From Acidimicrobiaceae bacterium (GTDB lineage Bacteria; Actinomycetota; Acidimicrobiia; Acidimicrobiales; Bog-793), in NCBI GenBank assembly GCA_027459565.1, contig DAIDIA010000150.1, positions 1-10,876 of the forward strand: a stretch of DNA of 10,876 nucleotides, given 5' to 3'. The position numbers and the translations under genes are program-made. Below, piece by piece: positions 1 through 7,288 of the stretch (position 1 is its first letter; the number at the start of each line of letters is the position of its first letter). The notes under the pieces are model-generated. The model was not told where the DNA came from. It saw nothing but the letters and a program-made list of their open reading frames with translations, and ran no database searches.

Positions 1-1601
1 CCGGTCTCGACTGCCAGCATGAGCGCGGCGAGCAGATTCGTCCGGCGCCGACTCGACCTCGCAGACCCTGCATGGTCATCGTCTGCCTCTCGCGATCGTG
101 TGAGCCAGCGCACGCTCGCCAACATCGCGATCAGGACCGCCGTTGGTCCGTAGAGGCTCGTGCGCCGGATCGCCTCGCACGCGCCCTGGACGAGACCCGA
201 GCCTCCGGCCGCCGTCGGGGCGACGCAGCTGGTGACACCCGCCTCGGGAACCTTTATCCACATGTAGATCATGGCGATGCCAACGGCGCCAACTGCTCCG
301 AGCATCGCGACGCGGAGCTTCCTCGGCTCGCGCGTGCCCATCACCTCGTCAAGACCAAATCCACCGAGCATCGCAAGCACGAAGCCAAGCAGGGGGAGGG
401 TGCGGTGCGTCGCGATCGAGCCAAGCCCAACGGCGCGGATCAGTTGCTGGATCGGGTCGTGATTCCCCACCTGATAGATCACCAGTACCTGCGCGGCGCC
501 AACGAGCGCGAGCGCCGTGACTACAGGGCTCCGATGCGCACGCCCGATCGCGCGCGTTCCGATCGCCACCCCCGCGAGGACAAGCGCAACCACTCCGATA
601 TAGGCACAAGATTCGTAGTAGTTCGTGCGGGCGAGGAAGAAGCTGCTTCCGGCGAGAGGGAGTCCGTCGTAACCCTGCGCGAGGGCAAGCAGGATGCCGT
701 GGATCGGGATCCCCTGCGCGGTGTCGGTTCCAGCGCGGATCGAGGACCTGATCACAGCGAGCCCCGGTAACCAGAGCGGAGCACTGAGCCCCAGGCCGAG
801 AAGCGACCCGGCGCCGAACCGCAGGAGCGGGTCACGCCCGATGGGTCTGCCGGTCGCCCACAAGATTGCGACGACGACGAGGCAGAGCGCGATGACCGTC
901 GCGCCCATGAGCACGTAGCCCTCGGGGAATCCACCATAGACGGCGAACGCGATCGACACTCCCAGCACACCGATCGGTGCTGGGCTGCGCGGTGCGCGCA
1001 CACACAGAACCGCTCCTGCGAGGATGACCCCCGTCCAGCAGAACACCCCGCTGATCGACCAGCCCAGCCAGTTCGCAAAGGCCCCCGAGAGCATGAAGGT
1101 TGCGCCGGCGAACGTCGCGGGCAGTGTCGAGAGTCGGAGAAGTCGGGCGCACCAGAAGGTCCCGAGTCCCGCGATAACGAGCTTGACAAAGACGACGACC
1201 GTGAACGACCACGAAAGGGGAACGAGGTAACCGATCAGACTCGGGAGTGCGAGGACCGCGGATTCAAAGTTCAAGAACTGCGGCAACCCATTGCCCGAAT
1301 AGCTGTTCCAGAGCGGGAACTGACCATGGTGGATCAGGGTGTAGTTCAAGGTGTTCCAGGCAACGCTCTGGTCGATGATGTCGCCATTGATGTTGTTGTG
1401 CACCGACGAGGCCGCTGAGGACGTCAATACGGAGAGACCGCGCCCAAGATCGGCTGGCCCAAAACTCGGACCCGAGGTGAATGCCGGAGACAGGTAGCAG
1501 ATTGCGAGGAAGATGATGAATCCGATGCCGATCAGGTCCCGGCGCCGGCCCACCCGTGTCCAGATCACCATGTCGCACCAGAGCGCCGAGAACCGTGTCA
1601 C
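1..1601 (-). CDS. YfhO-like multispanning membrane protein, 3' end beyond the window
   Basis: One minus-strand frame stays open from about position 1601 to the left edge with no stop, giving at least 533 residues and a missing C-terminus. I checked it line by line. The protein is very hydrophobic, with a first membrane helix near residues 22-37 and many later ones. Between residues 74 and 112 lies a polar stretch containing GDIIDQS, then GQFPLWNSYSGNGLP, which resembles the extracytoplasmic signature of YfhO-family membrane proteins; a later LPLLGFVLAMLGGFGLDEV also fits. YfhO proteins are predicted GT-C-fold proteins linked to glycosylation of envelope polymers; the substrate here is unknown. 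I chose the GTG at 1601 because GAGGA lies just upstream, although its 3-base spacing is short. The ATG at 1571 is the alternative. It follows guaB3 by 52 bases. Family assignment is by motif only; another GT-C-like family remains possible. Confidence 0.8.
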   Translation of the reverse strand, partial: MTRFSALWCDMVIWTRVGRRRDLIGIGFIIFLAICYLSPAFTSGPSFGPADLGRGLSVLTSSAASSVHNNINGDIIDQSVAWNTLNYTLIHHGQFPLWNSYSGNGLPQFLNFESAVLALPSLIGYLVPLSWSFTVVVFVKLVIAGLGTFWCARLLRLSTLPATFAGATFMLSGAFANWLGWSISGVFCWTGVILAGAVLCVRAPRSPAPIGVLGVSIAFAVYGGFPEGYVLMGATVIALCLVVVAILWATGRPIGRDPLLRFGAGSLLGLGLSAPLWLPGLAVIRSSIRAGTDTAQGIPIHGILLALAQGYDGLPLAGSSFFLARTNYYESCAYIGVVALVLAGVAIGTRAIGRAHRSPVVTALALVGAAQVLVIYQVGNHDPIQQLIRAVGLGSIATHRTLPLLGFVLAMLGGFGLDEVMGTREPRKLRVAMLGAVGAVGIAMIYMWIKVPEAGVTSCVAPTAAGGSGLVQGACEAIRRTSLYGPTAVLIAMLASVRWLTRSREADDDHAGSARSSRRRTNLLAALMLAVET

Positions 1602-1653
1602 GATTCCTCGTTCTTGCCCGGACTCATGCTCATGCGCTTCGGGAGCGGCGCAC

Positions 1654-2778
1654 TCAGCGGGAGTGGCCGGTGCTCGCGCCGAGTACAACCTCGGCCTTGT
1701 GGAACTCGCGGATGTTCGCGTAGCCACACATCGCCATCGCACTTCGCAGGGCGCCGGTCAGATTTGTCGAACCGTCGGCGAAGTGCCCGGGCCCACAGAG
1801 AATCTCCTCGAGCGAGGCATGACGGTCCACGGCGACGGGCAGTCCGCGAGGCACACTCTGGTTCGAAGCGTCCGGACCGAAGTGGACGCCGAGTCCGGGG
1901 GCTTCGAGCGCGCGTGCGAGCGGTGCGCCCATCATCACCGCATCCGCGCCGCATGCCATCGCCTTTGCGATGTCACCACCTCGGACTGTTCCGCCCTGCG
2001 ATATCACCTGCACGTAAACGCCGGTCTCCTCAAGGTGCTGGCTGCGCGCCCCGGCCGCATCGGAGAGCGCTGTCGCCTGGGGCGCTCCAATACCGAGGAC
2101 GGATCGCGTCGAGGAGGAGACGCCCTCGCCAACCCCAACCAAGATGCCTACCGCGCCAGTGCGCATGAGGTGAAGTGCGGCCTGGAACGAGGCGCAGCTC
2201 CCGACAATGACGGGAATGTCGAGCTCGCGGATGAAGCTCTTGAGGTTCAGGGGCGCACCGCCCTTCGAGACGTGCTCGGCCGAGACCGCGGTACCCATGA
2301 TGACCAAAACATTGAGCTCGCCAGCCATCAGCGCCGGGGCGAGTTCACTTGCGCGTTGGGGAGTGACGGCTCCACATGTCACCGCTCCACTCGCGGCGAC
2401 CTCCCGGATGCGTTGCGTGACGAGCTCTGCCTTGATCGGCTCCCGATAGATCTCCTGGAGGCGCCTGGTGACCCCTGGGCCACTCAGGGCGGCGATCTCC
2501 TCGAGAAGGGGCTCCGGGTCCTCGTATCGCGTCCAGAGCCCCTCGAGGTTGAGCGTCGCGAGCGCGCCGAGCCGGTCAAACGCAGTGGCGGTCTTCGGGC
2601 TGACGACGGAATCCGCCGGTGCGGCGATGACGGGGAGCGCGAAGTCGAAGGCATCGAGGCGCCAGGAGATGTCGACATCCTCAGGATCTCTGGTGCGCCG
2701 CGACGGAACGATCGAGATCTCGTCGAGGGCGTACCCCCGCCGGGCGGACTTCCCGCTTCCAATTTCAACTTCAGCCAC
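1654..2778 (-). CDS. guaB3: GuaB3-type IMP dehydrogenase-related protein
   Basis: This 374-residue protein is a TIM barrel of the IMP dehydrogenase/GMP reductase superfamily without the CBS-domain insert, as expected for GuaB3. The N-terminus (RRGYALDEISIVPSRRTR, residues 13-30) and C-terminus (GALRSAMAMCGYANIREF, 342-359) are typical of that subgroup, as are HLMRTGAVGILVGVG (203-217) and GDIAKAMACGADAVMMG (268-284). Two positions differ from classical IMPDH. The loop that normally reads GPGSxCTTR reads GEGVSSSTR (217-225), placing Ser222 where the catalytic Cys would be. The ribose-binding Asp of the DGG motif is Gln261. Purine nucleotide interconversion is therefore the family context, not a demonstrated activity; some GuaB3 proteins have been reported to act as GMP reductases. 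The start is GTG with AGGGAG six bases upstream. It lies 45 bases after the DUF2142 gene. No guaB2 is adjacent, unlike in mycobacteria. Confidence 0.9.
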   Translation of the reverse strand: MAEVEIGSGKSARRGYALDEISIVPSRRTRDPEDVDISWRLDAFDFALPVIAAPADSVVSPKTATAFDRLGALATLNLEGLWTRYEDPEPLLEEIAALSGPGVTRRLQEIYREPIKAELVTQRIREVAASGAVTCGAVTPQRASELAPALMAGELNVLVIMGTAVSAEHVSKGGAPLNLKSFIRELDIPVIVGSCASFQAALHLMRTGAVGILVGVGEGVSSSTRSVLGIGAPQATALSDAAGARSQHLEETGVYVQVISQGGTVRGGDIAKAMACGADAVMMGAPLARALEAPGLGVHFGPDASNQSVPRGLPVAVDRHASLEEILCGPGHFADGSTNLTGALRSAMAMCGYANIREFHKAEVVLGASTGHSR

Positions 2779-2823
2779 GACCCGCTCCCTCGAAACCGAT
2801 CCCCATGGAGTGCGCCGATCACG

Positions 2824-4491
2824 CTACTCGCCCTTTGTGCTCCCAGCCTGCTCCCGGTCAGATGGCTCGGGTCTGCGCTGACGCGAAAATCGGTCTCCGA
2901 TCCCGCTGATCCCGATACCGAGGGCCCGCAGGACGAGCGCGTATCCCGCCCCGAGGATCACGACCTCGATCACGAATGCCCACAGGCAACCTATCGCCGG
3001 TGGACACCAGGGAGAATGGAACAAGAACGTGAACGAGGGACCTCGGTCGCCGACGCTGTAGCGCCGAAGGGCAGCGAAGAAGGCCCAGGCCTGGGCCACC
3101 CACGCGAGGAGGAGCGCAAATGGCGCCACCAATTGCAAGAACCTCCTGACGCGCCCGCGATCGATGAACGACGCACAGACCACTGGGAGCCCGATCGCGA
3201 AGGGGAGCGCATCGCGGCCCGACCAGACGTAGCCGATCTTGCGCGCCTGTGATGTGGAGATGAGAACCGGTATCAACAAGATTCCGGCGCCGAAGATCCC
3301 GAGGACGGCGCGTTGACGGAGGTTGCCCGCGATCAGGCCCAAGGCGAACATCAGTCCGCCAAGGAGGTACCAGATGACGAAGGTCGCATGTGGCGCGTAG
3401 GTATCGAAGGATCCGAATACACCGATCATTCCGGGCAGGTAGTAGATGTTGTGGTGAAACGAGGTGGCGAGAATCGTCCACTCCGAGGTTGTGCGCGACG
3501 GGATCAATGCCTGGGCATTCTGTGACGAGACGTTGAGCACCGTCGAATGCTCGTAGACAATCCAGAACAGATCCGCGAGGCCGACGAGGAAGACGATCGC
3601 GGACGCGACCATCACGTCGCGATTGGAAAATAGGCGCCTCGCCGGACCAAGTCCCGCTCCTGCCAGCACGAAAATCACCAGAAGGGCCAGCCAGAGGGGT
3701 GAGAGGCTGCGCGTCGATACAAAGACGAGTGCGGAGAGTGTGCCCATCGCCACGAGCGACCGCGGCGGCGCCGACCGCTGTTCGTACACGAGAACCGTCA
3801 ATATCGTCCAGAGCGAGAGCGCGCTCGTGGCCTCGAGACCATTGGGATTGATGACGCCCGCGAGATAGATGGCCATCGGCGTGACGGCGATCGAGACTCC
3901 GAGCAACAAGAGCCGGTTTCTCGAGTAGCGGAGAATGGAGAAGATCGCGCAACTCAGCATCAGAGCCGAGAGCGCGGCGCTTGCGAATCGCATCAAATAC
4001 AGCGCCCAGAGCCCGGATCCGAGCAGTGTGGGAAATCCGACAATGACGTAGTAGAGCGGCGGATAGCGGCCGACGTAGGTCCATGCATTTCTCGAGAGAT
4101 TCAGATAGACCGATCGCGGCGTGACGATAACGCAGCTCGCCGGAATATCGATCCGCTTCGAGAAGCAGCCGAAACCGTGGTGGGGGATCCTCGTACCCGG
4201 GATGTTCCCCCCGTTGCGTATCAGCGAGTAGAACGCGGGAAGGTACATCTCGGTAAAGGGGGAACTCTTCGCGCAGGTCCCGCGCGGATTGTCCGCGGTG
4301 TCGTTGCACTGACCGACGAATTCGCCACGCGCCGCTCCGGATGCCTTGACGATGTGGGCTGCCTCGTCGGGTCCCGAGACAAGCGGCATCGCGACGCTCC
4401 AGATGGCGATGAGCGCAAAGGTGACGAGAAAGATCGAACCGAAAAGCCTCCACCACGGGGTCTCCCGCCAGCGCTCCCCCGTCACCTGCAT
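2824..4491 (-). CDS. DUF2142-type multispanning membrane protein
   Basis: This 555-residue integral membrane protein has a short cytoplasmic N-terminus, a first helix near residues 16-36, then SGPDEAAH (39-46), a long loop to about residue 140, GRYPPLYYVIVG (141-152), INPNGLE (214-220) and about ten further hydrophobic segments. The PDE-x2-H, YPPLYY and NPNGLE motifs match the DUF2142 family of predicted GT-C-fold membrane proteins, often found in envelope polysaccharide loci; no substrate is established. The first large loop, probably extracytoplasmic, carries Cys62, Cys73, Cys109 and Cys120, which could form disulfides. The charged tail after the last helix is rich in Arg, Glu and Ser. I chose the ATG at 4491; a TTG seven codons upstream (4512) is possible, and neither has a convincing ribosome binding site. 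It lies 60 bases after the Nudix gene and 45 before guaB3. Confidence 0.85.
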   Translation of the reverse strand: MQVTGERWRETPWWRLFGSIFLVTFALIAIWSVAMPLVSGPDEAAHIVKASGAARGEFVGQCNDTADNPRGTCAKSSPFTEMYLPAFYSLIRNGGNIPGTRIPHHGFGCFSKRIDIPASCVIVTPRSVYLNLSRNAWTYVGRYPPLYYVIVGFPTLLGSGLWALYLMRFASAALSALMLSCAIFSILRYSRNRLLLLGVSIAVTPMAIYLAGVINPNGLEATSALSLWTILTVLVYEQRSAPPRSLVAMGTLSALVFVSTRSLSPLWLALLVIFVLAGAGLGPARRLFSNRDVMVASAIVFLVGLADLFWIVYEHSTVLNVSSQNAQALIPSRTTSEWTILATSFHHNIYYLPGMIGVFGSFDTYAPHATFVIWYLLGGLMFALGLIAGNLRQRAVLGIFGAGILLIPVLISTSQARKIGYVWSGRDALPFAIGLPVVCASFIDRGRVRRFLQLVAPFALLLAWVAQAWAFFAALRRYSVGDRGPSFTFLFHSPWCPPAIGCLWAFVIEVVILGAGYALVLRALGIGISGIGDRFSRQRRPEPSDREQAGSTKGE

Positions 4492-4507
4492 GGTTCCATT
4501 GTTACCG

Positions 4508-4540
4508 CGCAAGGTGGCGAGGGCGAAAATCGACCTTGCG
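4508..4540. repeat. 8-bp perfect inverted repeat upstream of the DUF2142 gene
   Basis: CGCAAGGT at 4508-4515 and ACCTTGCG at 4533-4540 are perfect inverted copies separated by 17 bases. They lie in the 60-base gap between the Nudix stop (4552) and the DUF2142 ATG (4491). There is no U-rich tail in the direction of transcription, so an intrinsic terminator is unlikely. A regulator binding site or an RNA hairpin near the ribosome binding region is possible. The 10-base palindrome TGCGATCGCA overlaps its right edge. Confidence 0.5.
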
Positions 4541-4551
4541 ATCGCACGCGG

Positions 4552-5226
4552 TCAGACCGCGAGAGACCGCGCCACGGCATCCAAAACGTTCCAGATGATC
4601 GCCGCGGTCAGTCCCCAGACGAGATTCTCGCCGAGCACTCCCGCATCGGCAAAGAAATGCACAACCCGTGCCTCGCCTGCGGTTCTCCACTCCTCCTGCC
4701 AGGCCGAACCCTCCTGGAAGAGCGTCGCGAGAGGGACCTCGAAGATCTCGTGCACCTCGCCGGCGCTCGCGGTGAGCTGGGCCGAGCTGTCGACGAATCC
4801 CAGGTACGCGGCAATCTTGAGTCCGGTTCGCGACCGCGTGAACACCCCGAGACAGCGCGTGACCGTGACCTCCGAGGGTTGGAGCCCCACCTCCTCGTGT
4901 GCCTCGCGAAGCGCGGTGGCGAGCGGCTCCTCGCCGCGTTCGACATACCCGCCGGGCAGGGCGATCAGCCCGGGATCGCGGTCAAGGTGGAGCGCTCGGC
5001 GCGTCAGCAGAAGGTGCGGCTCACCCGCGCGGTCCACGATCCCGACGAGCACCGACGCTTCAACGCCGGTGGTGTCGACACATTCTGGCTCCCCGCCGGA
5101 AAATGCGCTCATCACCTGTCGTGTCGTGAGACTGGCCAGACCGGCCCATTGGAGGCGAGACCATGATGTCATGTCGAGGCGGACCGCATCGGCAGGACGG
5201 GGTATGTGCTGATGAAAGTGATCCAT
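4552..5226 (-). CDS. Nudix hydrolase, CoA diphosphatase (NudL-like) type
   Basis: This 224-residue protein has a perfect Nudix box at residues 93-115: Gly93, Glu99, Arg107-Glu108, Glu111-Glu112 and Gly114, the Mg2+-binding catalytic helix that hydrolyses nucleoside diphosphate derivatives. Just before it, LLLTRRALHLDRDPGLIALPGG aligns with the LLTxRS..LR.H.G...FPGG signature of CoA/acyl-CoA diphosphatases, but the Arg, His and Phe positions are Asp82, Asp84 and Leu90. The C-terminal ENLVWGLTAAII also resembles the CoA-diphosphatase tail. Such enzymes cleave CoA into 4'-phosphopantetheine and 3',5'-ADP; given the altered signature, the substrate is inferred. I chose the ATG at 5226; a TTG two codons upstream and an ATG at 5172 are alternatives, and no clear ribosome binding site decides among them. 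It follows the groEL terminator, so it probably has its own promoter, which I could not identify. Confidence 0.87.
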   Translation of the reverse strand: MDHFHQHIPRPADAVRLDMTSWSRLQWAGLASLTTRQVMSAFSGGEPECVDTTGVEASVLVGIVDRAGEPHLLLTRRALHLDRDPGLIALPGGYVERGEEPLATALREAHEEVGLQPSEVTVTRCLGVFTRSRTGLKIAAYLGFVDSSAQLTASAGEVHEIFEVPLATLFQEGSAWQEEWRTAGEARVVHFFADAGVLGENLVWGLTAAIIWNVLDAVARSLAV

Positions 5227-5289
5227 GACCAACCGCGACTCTAGCGAGGACGGTCAGCCCGCGCCCTTTGCACGAAATGGCCGATCAAC

Positions 5290-5324
5290 GAAAAATGGGG
5301 CCGGGCCCAAAAGGACCCGGCCCC
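5290..5324 (-). terminator. Rho-independent terminator of groESL
   Basis: Read on the minus strand, GGGGCCGGGTCC at 5324-5313, a TTTT loop and GGGCCCGGCCCC at 5308-5297 form a 12-bp GC-rich stem with one G-U pair, followed by an A and five Ts (5295-5291). The wobble pair is a mismatch on the plus strand, which supports function only in the groEL direction. It lies 16 bases after the groEL stop codon and separates the chaperonin operon from the Nudix gene. Confidence 0.93.
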
Positions 5325-5325
5325 G

Positions 5326-5340
5326 ACATCGATCCGATGT
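5326..5340 (-). repeat. Small hairpin directly after the groEL stop
   Basis: ACATCG-atc-CGATGT is a perfect 6-bp inverted repeat with a 3-base loop. It abuts the groEL TAG codon on one side and the terminator stem on the other. It could form a tandem hairpin that shields the 3' end of the mRNA, or be chance. Confidence 0.45.
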
Positions 5341-6972
5341 CTACATCATTCCCATCTGGTTCTCGTGGTCGTGGCCACCGCCGCCAGCCGCTGGGGGCTC
5401 CGGCTTGTCCGCGACCGTCGCCTCGGTCGTCAACAGCAGGGCGGCGATCGACGCCGCGTTCTGCAGTGCGGAACGGGTCACCTTTGCGGGGTCGATGACA
5501 CCAGCCTTGACAAGGTCCTCGATGACGCCGGTCGCCGCATTGAGTCCGAACGAACCCTCAGCCTGCGAGACAGCCTGAACCATCACAGCGCCCTCGTAGC
5601 CGGCGTTGATGGCAATCTGCTTCAGCGGCTCTTCGAGCGAGCGGGCAACAATGCCCGCTCCGGTCCTCTCGTCTCCGACGAGTCCCTCCGCAACAGCCTC
5701 GACCGCCTTGCGGCTGCGTACGAGTGCGGTACCGCCACCGGCCACGATGCCCTCTTCGATCGCTGCACGGGTCGCGCTCAACGCGTCCTCGATGCGGTGT
5801 TTTTTCTCCTTGAGTTCGATCTCGGTCGCTGCACCGACGCGCACAACCGCCACGCCTCCGGCGAGCTTCGCGAGGCGCTCCTGGAGCTTCTCGCGGTCCC
5901 AGTCCGAATCCGACTCCTCGATCTCGCGGCGGATCTGGGTCACTCGAGCGGCGACATCGGCAGAATCACCCGCGCCGTCGATGATCGTGGTCTCGTCCTT
6001 GGTGACCACGATGCGGCGTGCCCGACCGAGAAGGTCAAGCGTGACGGTCTCGAGCTTGAGACCGACCTCTTCGGAGATGACCTGGGCTCCGGTCAGCGTG
6101 GCGATGTCGCCAAGCATCGACTTGCGACGCTCGCCAAAGCCGGGAGCCTTCACCGCTACCGAGGAGAAGGTGCCGCGGATCTTGTTCACGACGAAGGTGG
6201 CAAGAGCCTCGCCCTCGACGTCCTCTGCGATGACGAGTAGCGCCTTTCCGGTTTGCATCACCTTTTCCAGCACCGGGACAAGCGCCTGAACCGTCGAGAT
6301 CTTCGAGTTGACGATCAGGATGTACGGGTCCTCAAGAATCGCCTCTTGACGCTCTTGATCGGTCACGAAATACGGGGAGAGATAGCCCTTGTCGAACTGC
6401 ATGCCCTCGGTGAACTCGAGTTCGAGACCGAAGGTGTTCGACTCCTCTACGGTGACGGTGCCGTCCTTGCCGACCTTGTCGATCGCGTTCGCAAGGACCT
6501 CGCCGATACTCGTGTCGGCTGCGGAGATCGAGGCAACCTGCGCGATCTCGTTGCGGCCCTCGACCTCCTTCGACTGCTCGCGGATCGATGCGACAGCTGC
6601 CTCGACAGCGGCCTCGATTCCACGCTTGAGCGACATGGGGTTCGCGCCAGCTGCGACATTCTTGAGACCCTCGCGCACGAGCGCCTGGGCAAGCACGGTT
6701 GCAGTGGTGGTGCCGTCTCCGGCCACATCATTTGTCTTTGTCGCAACCTCGCGCACAAGCTGGGCTCCCATGTTCTCAAATGGGTCCTCGAGCTCGATCT
6801 CGCGTGCGATGGTCACTCCGTCGTTGGTGATCGTCGGAGACCCGAACTTCTTGTGCAGGACAACATTGCGTCCCTTGGGACCAATGGTGACCTTGACGGC
6901 ATCGGCGAGCTTGTTGACTCCCGCCTCAAGGCCGCGGCGTGCGACCTCGTCAAAGCGAAGCATCTTCGACAT
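5341..6972 (-). CDS. groEL: 60 kDa chaperonin GroEL
   Basis: This 543-residue protein is the full-length Hsp60 chaperonin, the ATP-driven double-ring folding machine of the cytoplasm, which works with GroES. The equatorial ATP site is visible: VTIGPKGRNVVL (28-39), DGVTIAREI (51-59) and GDGTTTATV (85-93), with the catalytic-type Asp of DGTTT at residue 86. The later VVRVGAATEIELKEKKHRIEDAL and EEGIVAGGGTALVR motifs of the second equatorial segment are intact. The C-terminal tail is short and mixed: a Gly run, HDHEN, then MGMM, combining a small His element with a Met end rather than the long GGM repeat of many group I chaperonins. The ATG overlaps the groES stop by one base (TGATG), with AAGGTAGG six bases upstream, so translation is probably coupled. 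Many actinobacteria carry a second groEL elsewhere; which paralogue this is cannot be settled here, although the groES linkage resembles the GroEL1 locus. Confidence 0.98.
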   Translation of the reverse strand: MSKMLRFDEVARRGLEAGVNKLADAVKVTIGPKGRNVVLHKKFGSPTITNDGVTIAREIELEDPFENMGAQLVREVATKTNDVAGDGTTTATVLAQALVREGLKNVAAGANPMSLKRGIEAAVEAAVASIREQSKEVEGRNEIAQVASISAADTSIGEVLANAIDKVGKDGTVTVEESNTFGLELEFTEGMQFDKGYLSPYFVTDQERQEAILEDPYILIVNSKISTVQALVPVLEKVMQTGKALLVIAEDVEGEALATFVVNKIRGTFSSVAVKAPGFGERRKSMLGDIATLTGAQVISEEVGLKLETVTLDLLGRARRIVVTKDETTIIDGAGDSADVAARVTQIRREIEESDSDWDREKLQERLAKLAGGVAVVRVGAATEIELKEKKHRIEDALSATRAAIEEGIVAGGGTALVRSRKAVEAVAEGLVGDERTGAGIVARSLEEPLKQIAINAGYEGAVMVQAVSQAEGSFGLNAATGVIEDLVKAGVIDPAKVTRSALQNAASIAALLLTTEATVADKPEPPAAGGGGHDHENQMGMM

Positions 6973-7265
6973 CAGTTGCCTACCTTCGCGAGCACGTCAC
7001 GACTCGTGAGGATCAAGAGATCCTCACCATCGATGGTGATCTCGGTCCCGCCGTACTTGGAGTACACGACACGGTCACCGGCCTTGATGTCGAGCGGAAC
7101 GAGTTCGCCCGTCGCATCGGCGCGACGCCCCGGACCGACGGCAAGGACCTCGCCCTGCTGCGGCTTCTCTTTGGCGGTGTCAGGAATGACAAGACCCGAA
7201 GCGGTCGTCTCCTCTGCCTCGCTCGGGCGAACGACGATCCGGTCGTCTAGTGGTTGCAACTTCAT
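6972..7265 (-). CDS. groES: 10 kDa co-chaperonin GroES
   Basis: This 97-residue protein has the standard GroES length and fold signatures: the start LQPLDDRIVVRP (3-14), the mobile loop that docks on GroEL (about residues 16-35, containing TASGLVIPDTAKEKP), GEVLAVGPG (38-46), GDRVVYSKYGGTEI (63-76) and the acidic GEDLLIL near the C-terminus. It caps the GroEL ring during protein folding. The ATG is preceded by a perfect AGGAGG eight bases upstream (7274-7279), the best ribosome binding site in the window and suited to high stress-induced expression. It is the first gene of a two-gene operon under a CIRCE operator, so HrcA repression released by heat is the expected control; hrcA is not in the window. 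Confidence 0.98.
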   Translation of the reverse strand: MKLQPLDDRIVVRPSEAEETTASGLVIPDTAKEKPQQGEVLAVGPGRRADATGELVPLDIKAGDRVVYSKYGGTEITIDGEDLLILTSRDVLAKVGN

Positions 7266-7273
7266 TTCTGAGG

Positions 7274-7279
7274 CCTCCT
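7274..7279 (-). promoter_or_regulatory. groES ribosome binding site AGGAGG
   Basis: A perfect AGGAGG on the minus strand lies eight bases before the groES ATG. It fixes the start codon and contrasts with the weak or absent Shine-Dalgarno sequences of the overlapping upstream genes. Confidence 0.9.
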
Positions 7280-7288
7280 ATGGCTTCA

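Noticed and set aside
752..1578. Several short minus-strand frames of 100-145 codons in the left part of the window
   Set aside because: They overlap the continuous YfhO-like frame that runs from 1601 to the edge and show only compositionally biased Arg/Ser-rich translations.
1513..3252. A 579-codon open frame on the plus strand
   Set aside because: It lies antisense to guaB3 and the 3' end of the DUF2142 gene, both recognisable proteins. Its translation is Arg/Asp/Glu-rich with no domain or membrane pattern, the usual result of high-GC third-position bias on the opposite strand.
2858..4456. A 532-codon minus-strand frame overlapping the DUF2142 gene in another frame
   Set aside because: The translation is rich in Arg and His without hydrophobic segments, while the overlapping frame gives a coherent membrane protein with DUF2142 motifs.
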